From Rhodoferax sp. (GTDB taxonomy: Bacteria > Pseudomonadota > Gammaproteobacteria > Burkholderiales > Burkholderiaceae): a stretch of 5,789 bases of DNA. Positions 1 through 3,157 of this stretch are shown piece after piece. The notes under the pieces were generated by a model. The model was not told the DNA's origin. It saw only the letters and a program-made list of their open reading frames with translations, and ran no database searches. The stretch is from contig JAIFMT010000040.1 of the NCBI GenBank assembly GCA_020048295.1, positions 1 to 5,789 of the forward strand. Reading direction: 5' to 3'. Numbering within the stretch: position 1 is the first letter of the stretch; the number at the start of each line of letters is the position of its first letter. The translations under genes were made by a program, and so were the position numbers.

Positions 1-1318
1 CGTTCGTGAATTCGTCCGAATGCACGCCACGCGGGAAGCTATCCATGCCGGTTGTGCCGTAGTGCGTGTTGTTGCACACGCGATAGTCAGCAGTGCCCTT
101 TAAATCCGCGTCAGTGCAGGTTGCAAACACATCGCAGTTGTAAGCGACGTTTCCAACCAACTCACCGTATTTTCCGTGGTTTAACTGGAAGGCTTTGTAG
201 CTGTTGTCACAACGGTTCCACCGAATCCGAACATTGGTCGCGCCTGAGTCAGCGTAGGCAAAACTACCGTCAAAGGTGCAATTCCCCGTGCCGCTGCGAA
301 TGTCGTCGCCGTAGTTGTGCTCAATGTCGATTGACCGGCTAAGTGAGTCTGCAACCACATAAATCGATGCGCCTTGCGCTGATGCTAAATTCCCCGTTTT
401 GACTTTATTGTGGTGAATCTTTCCAGCAACGCCTTTGCCGTAGGCGATCACACCCGGGCCGGTGAGGTTCTTCATATCGCAATAGGAAACATCAGCCTCC
501 AGAAGCGTGGATGTGCCCCCAGACGATCCAGCCAGGATGATAATCTCTGCACTTGAGTCACTGGTGATATTTTTTACCGTCACACCAGGCACTTGTTTGT
601 CTGCCGTGGCCACCGAGTAGTGCAGCAGGCTGCCGCCAGTGAATTCCAGGCCGTCCACAACCGTGTACTCGCCACAGTCGTAGATGAAAAACGCTTTGCT
701 TCCGATCTCAACACCCAGTGGGCCAAAGTAGACGCTCGGATTTGCCAGCGCCGAGAGGCCACCACCAGCCAAATACAGCCGATGTGCGCCAGATACCGTG
801 CTGTCCGCATTGAACCGCAGTGTGTCAGCCGTCATCCCGTTTTTAGTGATGTTGATCAGCCCGCCACCCGTGATGTTGCCCTGGTTGGTCGTAACTGCGT
901 ACTTGCCACCGCACTTGACCGCCATGTTCCAACCCATTGAGTTCCAAGCGAATTGGATGTACCAGCCTTTTGGCGCGCCGTTGTGCAAAGTGGCGTCCCA
1001 TGTCCAATCTGACGAGGACGGATACCACCGTGACGCCACACTCGGTTTTGTTGATGACGCACCCGCTGGGTCATAGCTGCTAAGGGTTGCCCGGTCGGTT
1101 GGGCCTGTGCCTTTGAACAAATACAGACCGACTTGGCTGTTTGCCAGCCGGGTGGGCGTCAAAGTGTGCAAGCCGTCGCTTGCAAGGTAGATGCCGCCGC
1201 CACCGCCAGGATTCGGGTTGATAGCGTGCAGACGTGCGAGCGTTCGGATGGCGTTTGCCTGACCAATTCCGTTTTTGGAATCGTCCCCACGGTTTGGGTC
1301 TATGAAATACTCGTTCAT
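1..1318 (-). CDS. Right-handed beta-helix (tailspike-like) protein, 3' end cut by window edge
   Basis: I translated this frame by hand from ATG at 1318: 439 codons are open with no stop before the left edge, so the C terminus is missing. The N terminus (MNEYFIDPNRGDDSKNG, then an AIRTLARLH segment at about residues 23-31) matches the usual opening of pectate-lyase-like beta-helix proteins, which read 'yyVdp.nGsDsnnGt...pfkTLa.a'. From about residue 215 onward short strands recur with Val/Ile and Asn/Asp turns (VVDGLEFTGG 220-229, VTVKNITSD 246-254, IHHNKV 301-306, IDIEHNYGDDI 330-340, VRIRWNRCDN 363-372), as expected of helical coils. Phage proteins of this fold usually form tailspikes that bind or cut surface polysaccharide; no catalytic residues can be assigned here. 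The ATG shares ATGA with the stop of the upstream gene and no clear Shine-Dalgarno precedes it, so translational coupling is likely. It could be a non-enzymatic spike. The fold call is good; the exact role is inferred. Confidence 0.85.
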   Translation of the reverse strand, partial: MNEYFIDPNRGDDSKNGIGQANAIRTLARLHAINPNPGGGGGIYLASDGLHTLTPTRLANSQVGLYLFKGTGPTDRATLSSYDPAGASSTKPSVASRWYPSSSDWTWDATLHNGAPKGWYIQFAWNSMGWNMAVKCGGKYAVTTNQGNITGGGLINITKNGMTADTLRFNADSTVSGAHRLYLAGGGLSALANPSVYFGPLGVEIGSKAFFIYDCGEYTVVDGLEFTGGSLLHYSVATADKQVPGVTVKNITSDSSAEIIILAGSSGGTSTLLEADVSYCDMKNLTGPGVIAYGKGVAGKIHHNKVKTGNLASAQGASIYVVADSLSRSIDIEHNYGDDIRSGTGNCTFDGSFAYADSGATNVRIRWNRCDNSYKAFQLNHGKYGELVGNVAYNCDVFATCTDADLKGTADYRVCNNTHYGTTGMDSFPRGVHSDEFTN

Positions 1319-2112
1319 GCTGAGATAAGATTGACAAACATCTTCGTCACCGACAACACATCTGACCCGCCAACACCCATAGCATTTGAAAGTTGTAGAT
1401 ACCGCAGCGCGGCATCCATGTCCAAGACTGTGGCGGTGGTCGATGCCAAGTCTGACGACGCAACCAGCCCATCCTGACCAGTCGGACCATTCAGCAATGT
1501 GACAGATGTGGCTGAATTTCTCAGGAAGCGGAAGGTGCCCATGTAGCGGCGATTCGCAGCGGAAAAATTCATATTCCCGTTGCCGAGCTGGGTCCCAGTC
1601 AGAGCTGCCGAAGCCCCAACGGCCATGTAAGTGTTTGAACCATCGACAGCGCCACTCTTGCTGATGTCACAAGAGACCTCAAGCACATCACCATTTTGCC
1701 AAAGGCCAATTGGTAAAGGCACAGCGATACCGACTGCGCGAGCTTGGGCATTGGAAAGAGGGACGGGAGACAAGTTTGAATACAAGACAACTTCGCCGTT
1801 AAGCGGTCGCGCTCTCGTTCCATCAGACACCCAGATTGAGCCATTGCCCATGTCAGTGACAAACGCCAAGCCAACGAACCCCGCAGCAATTGCAAATTGC
1901 AGTTGTGCAAATGTCATCGGGGAGGTGACGGGTATGGCCGTTTCACCGGCTGAAAGTTCAAACCCCCCGGTGAGGGGATTGGTTTCACCATTCACAAAGT
2001 ACAGATCAACGCCCCGAGAAGTAGTCCCAACGATCTGTTCTGTTCTCCGGTCAATCAGAAAGCCTTTTCCTCCTACTGCATTGACTTCATAAATGTATTG
2101 TTCGCGTGCCAT
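1315..2112 (-). CDS. Probable phage tail appendage / receptor-binding structural protein
   Basis: This is a complete 265-residue frame starting at ATG 2112. A GGAAAGG Shine-Dalgarno lies 8 nt upstream (2127-2121), which supports the start. Residues 1-60 look like a small anchor domain. Residues 65-110 contain a segment seen in many phage appendage proteins: a short 'FAQLQFAIAAG' helix, then LAFVTDMGNGSIWVSDGTRA (82-101). Residues 130-210 (LPIGLWQNGDVLEVSCDISK at 133-152, then an NRRY...FRFLRNSATSV stretch at 187-204) resemble jelly-roll-like head modules of tail fibre proteins. The C terminus is Ala/Ser/Leu-rich and ends in LISA. There is no signal peptide or membrane segment. It overlaps the beta-helix gene by ATGA, so the two products are probably made in step and belong to the same appendage, with this one possibly the adaptor or tip. 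I do not recognise a named family; the assignment rests on motif style and neighbourhood. Confidence 0.7.
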   Translation of the reverse strand: MAREQYIYEVNAVGGKGFLIDRRTEQIVGTTSRGVDLYFVNGETNPLTGGFELSAGETAIPVTSPMTFAQLQFAIAAGFVGLAFVTDMGNGSIWVSDGTRARPLNGEVVLYSNLSPVPLSNAQARAVGIAVPLPIGLWQNGDVLEVSCDISKSGAVDGSNTYMAVGASAALTGTQLGNGNMNFSAANRRYMGTFRFLRNSATSVTLLNGPTGQDGLVASSDLASTTATVLDMDAALRYLQLSNAMGVGGSDVLSVTKMFVNLISA

Positions 2113-2139
2113 GGTGGTGCCCTTTCCGAAGATGCAGGC

Positions 2140-2168
2140 ACTCTAGGGCAGTGGGGTGTTTGGGGCAA
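2140..2168 (-). promoter_or_regulatory. Candidate sigma-70 promoter for the appendage gene pair
   Basis: On the minus strand a TTGCCC box (2168-2163) is followed by a 17-bp spacer and a TAGAGT box (2145-2140). Each agrees with the -35 and -10 consensus at four of six positions. Transcription would start near 2133, giving a leader of about 20 nt that contains the GGAAAGG ribosome-binding site before ATG 2112. Its position directly downstream of a terminator that would stop incoming transcription makes a promoter here expected. The match is moderate and could be chance. Confidence 0.4.
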
Positions 2169-2184
2169 ACCTTAGCGCTTGGGG

Positions 2185-2199
2185 TGGCACAATGTGCCA
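2185..2199. repeat. 15-bp perfect palindrome, copy 1 (possible operator)
   Basis: The sequence TGGCACAATGTGCCA is a 7-bp inverted repeat around one central base. The same element recurs at 2240-2254 with only the central base complemented, so the two copies are exact reverse complements of each other. This copy lies about 17 bp upstream of the candidate -35 box on the minus strand, where a regulator could act. The size and symmetry fit a site for a dimeric DNA-binding protein. The protein is unknown. Confidence 0.7.
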
Positions 2200-2209
2200 G
2201 TCACCCATG

Positions 2210-2236
2210 AAAAAAGCCACCGTGTCAGGGTGGCTT
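2210..2236 (-). terminator. Intrinsic (rho-independent) terminator
   Basis: Read on the minus strand, AAGCCACC (2236-2229), a 7-nt loop and GGTGGCTT (2221-2214) form an uninterrupted 8-bp stem. It runs directly into a run of six T (2215-2210). On the plus strand the stem is followed by only two T, so it acts in the minus direction. It lies 20 nt past the stop of the 37-residue ORF and about 100 bp before the appendage gene. It would end transcription arriving from the large gene on the right. Confidence 0.88.
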
Positions 2237-2239
2237 CAG

Positions 2240-2254
2240 TGGCACATTGTGCCA
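2240..2254. repeat. 15-bp perfect palindrome, copy 2 (possible operator)
   Basis: TGGCACATTGTGCCA is the reverse complement of the copy at 2185-2199. The centres of the two copies are 55 bp apart, and the terminator hairpin lies between them. This copy begins one base beyond the TGA of the 37-residue ORF in the minus direction. In RNA the two copies could also pair with each other over 15 bp and enclose the terminator hairpin, so an RNA-structure role is an alternative to protein binding. Confidence 0.7.
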
Positions 2255-2255
2255 A

Positions 2256-2369
2256 TCAGCCGCGTGAATAAATCCAGGCCATGCCCGCCAGAATTGCTAT
2301 TCCGTAGGGCATGGTGGTGAAGGCCAGCCCGAGCAAGCCTATCGCTATGGCAATGTATTTACACCACAT
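2256..2369 (-). CDS. Small hydrophobic protein (37 residues), probable membrane peptide
   Basis: A complete 38-codon frame runs from ATG 2369 to TGA. The translation begins MWCKYIAIAIGLLGLAF and continues to a second apolar stretch (GIAILAGMAWIY, about residues 23-34), ending in SRG. Nearly the whole peptide could form one long or two short membrane helices, with Lys4 near one end and Arg36 at the other. Phages encode many such peptides (holin-like, superinfection exclusion, unknown), but nothing here assigns one of these roles. The ribosome-binding site is weak or absent. In favour of a real gene are the unbroken hydrophobic composition and the palindrome and terminator directly behind its stop. 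It starts 20 bp from, and divergent to, the HNH-like gene. It could be a chance ORF. Confidence 0.5.
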   Translation of the reverse strand: MWCKYIAIAIGLLGLAFTTMPYGIAILAGMAWIYSRG

Positions 2370-2389
2370 TAATATGCCATAATGGGCGA

Positions 2390-3007
2390 ATGATAAATAA
2401 ACAGTTTTCACGCCTCACCGTCGCGGCAAAAGACGATAAACCAAGGCATTGGTTATGCCTCTGTACTTGCGGAAAAACAAAGGTTGTCAGGGGCGATCAT
2501 CTATCTCGCGGCATGGTTAAATCTTGCGGCTGCCTGGCTTCTGAAGCGGTCATAAAACGCAACATCCAAAATGCCACGCACAGGCTTTGCAATACGCCGA
2601 CATACAAGTCGTGGCAGTCAATGCGAACGCGCTGTCTGAACAAGAACTCCGATCAGTACCCCGACTATGGTGCCCGTGGGATAACGATATGTGAGCGATG
2701 GAATTCATTTGAAAACTTTCTCGAAGATATGGGGCCTCGGCCAGATGGCACAACGATTGACCGCATCAAGAATGACAAGGGCTATGAAAAAGAAAACTGC
2801 CAGTGGTCAACCATGCGCGAACAGGAAAACAACAAGCGAAGCAATGTCGTTTTGGAATATGACGGAAGGTCACAGACGGTTGCAGAGTGGGCAAGAGAGA
2901 TGGGAATTGGCTACCAAACCCTACGCAAGAGGCTTAATTTTGGATGGTCTGTTGAGCGATCAATTACGGAATCAGTAGCTAGAAACGGACCACTGCCAAA
3001 ACGCTGA
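2390..3007 (+). CDS. Phage zinc-finger / HNH-like protein, putative stand-alone homing endonuclease
   Basis: This is a complete 205-residue frame with three parts. Residues 1-50 follow the common phage pattern 'QFSRLTV...W.C.C.CG....VRG..L..G...SCGCL', with paired cysteines C25/C27 and C46/C48 (also C23) that probably hold one zinc ion. Residues 64-152 follow a well-known phage module: H64, 'TPTYKSWQSMRTRC', 'YPDYGARGITICERW', 'F.NFLEDMGPRPDG', then TTIDRIKNDKGYEKENCQW and EQENNKRSN. The last part echoes the 'hh.dg...n..peNLew' core of HNH nucleases, but the usual catalytic His pair is read as Ile-Asp. Residues 155-195 (GRSQTVAEWAREMGIGYQTL...GWSVERSI) look like a helix-turn-helix DNA-reading domain. 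The likely role is binding or cutting a DNA target, as a selfish gene. It lies on the strand opposite both neighbouring structural units and is AT-richer than the large gene. The start is set by the conserved N terminus; the ribosome-binding site is weak. DNA-binding character is likely; nuclease activity is uncertain. Confidence 0.75.
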   Translation: MINKQFSRLTVAAKDDKPRHWLCLCTCGKTKVVRGDHLSRGMVKSCGCLASEAVIKRNIQNATHRLCNTPTYKSWQSMRTRCLNKNSDQYPDYGARGITICERWNSFENFLEDMGPRPDGTTIDRIKNDKGYEKENCQWSTMREQENNKRSNVVLEYDGRSQTVAEWAREMGIGYQTLRKRLNFGWSVERSITESVARNGPLPKR

Positions 3008-3049
3008 CTTTAATTTGCTTGCAGGCAAAGAAGGTGCCAAAATCGCCGG

Positions 3050-3157
3050 ATGCTCAAAATCATCGTGCACTGGCTGATCTTTCTGGCGGTCGTCATCAAC
3101 GTGGTGTCCTGCCTTTTCATGGGGCAGGCACCATCGTTTCCTGACAAACCGTTTTAA
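3050..3157 (+). CDS. Possible 35-residue membrane or lipoprotein peptide
   Basis: A short complete frame encodes a peptide starting MLKIIVHWLIFLAVVINVV. It has a Lys near the start, an apolar run of about 17 residues, then SC (residues 20-21), with VVSC acceptable as a lipobox. The 15 residues after Cys include GQAPSFPDKPF. This layout suits a tiny lipoprotein or single-span membrane peptide. An AGAAGG element lies 15 nt before the ATG, which is longer than normal spacing. It follows the HNH-like gene by 42 nt on the same strand and its TAA overlaps, tail to tail, the TAA of the large minus-strand gene within a shared TTAA. A short Rz1-type spanin was considered but the mature part is shorter than expected. 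It may be a chance ORF. Confidence 0.4.
   Translation: MLKIIVHWLIFLAVVINVVSCLFMGQAPSFPDKPF
3103..3132. other. Hairpin-forming sequence beyond the end of the large gene
   Basis: GGTG-CCTGCC (3103-3106 and 3108-3113, with T3107 bulged) pairs with GGCAGGCACC (3123-3132) around a 9-nt loop, giving ten pairs, seven of them G-C. It starts 21 nt past the stop of the large gene in the minus direction, where a terminator or an mRNA 3' stem might be expected. No T run follows on either strand, so it is not a standard intrinsic terminator. It also lies inside the possible 35-residue plus-strand ORF. Confidence 0.45.

Noticed and set aside
1080..1337. Minus-strand 85-codon frame overlapping the spike start
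   Set aside because: It is an out-of-frame shadow, rich in Arg, His and Pro, across the well-supported beta-helix frame.
2185..2254. TGGCAC in each palindrome as a sigma-54 promoter (-24 box)
   Set aside because: The following GC lies two bases too close to the GG to fit the -24/-12 spacing, and the full symmetry is better explained as a palindrome.
2207..2320. Plus-strand ORF starting MKKATVSGWLQW
   Set aside because: It runs through the terminator stem and the second palindrome and has no plausible family. The composition follows from those elements.
2358..2383. Plus-strand promoter TTTACA ... CATAAT for the HNH-like gene
   Set aside because: The spacer is only 14 bp and the -10 box sits about 6 bp before the ATG, which would make the transcript almost leaderless.
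3017..3127. Minus-strand 36-residue ORF starting MKRQDTTLM past the large gene
   Set aside because: No ribosome-binding site, no membrane or domain pattern, and it is antisense to the more plausible plus-strand peptide.
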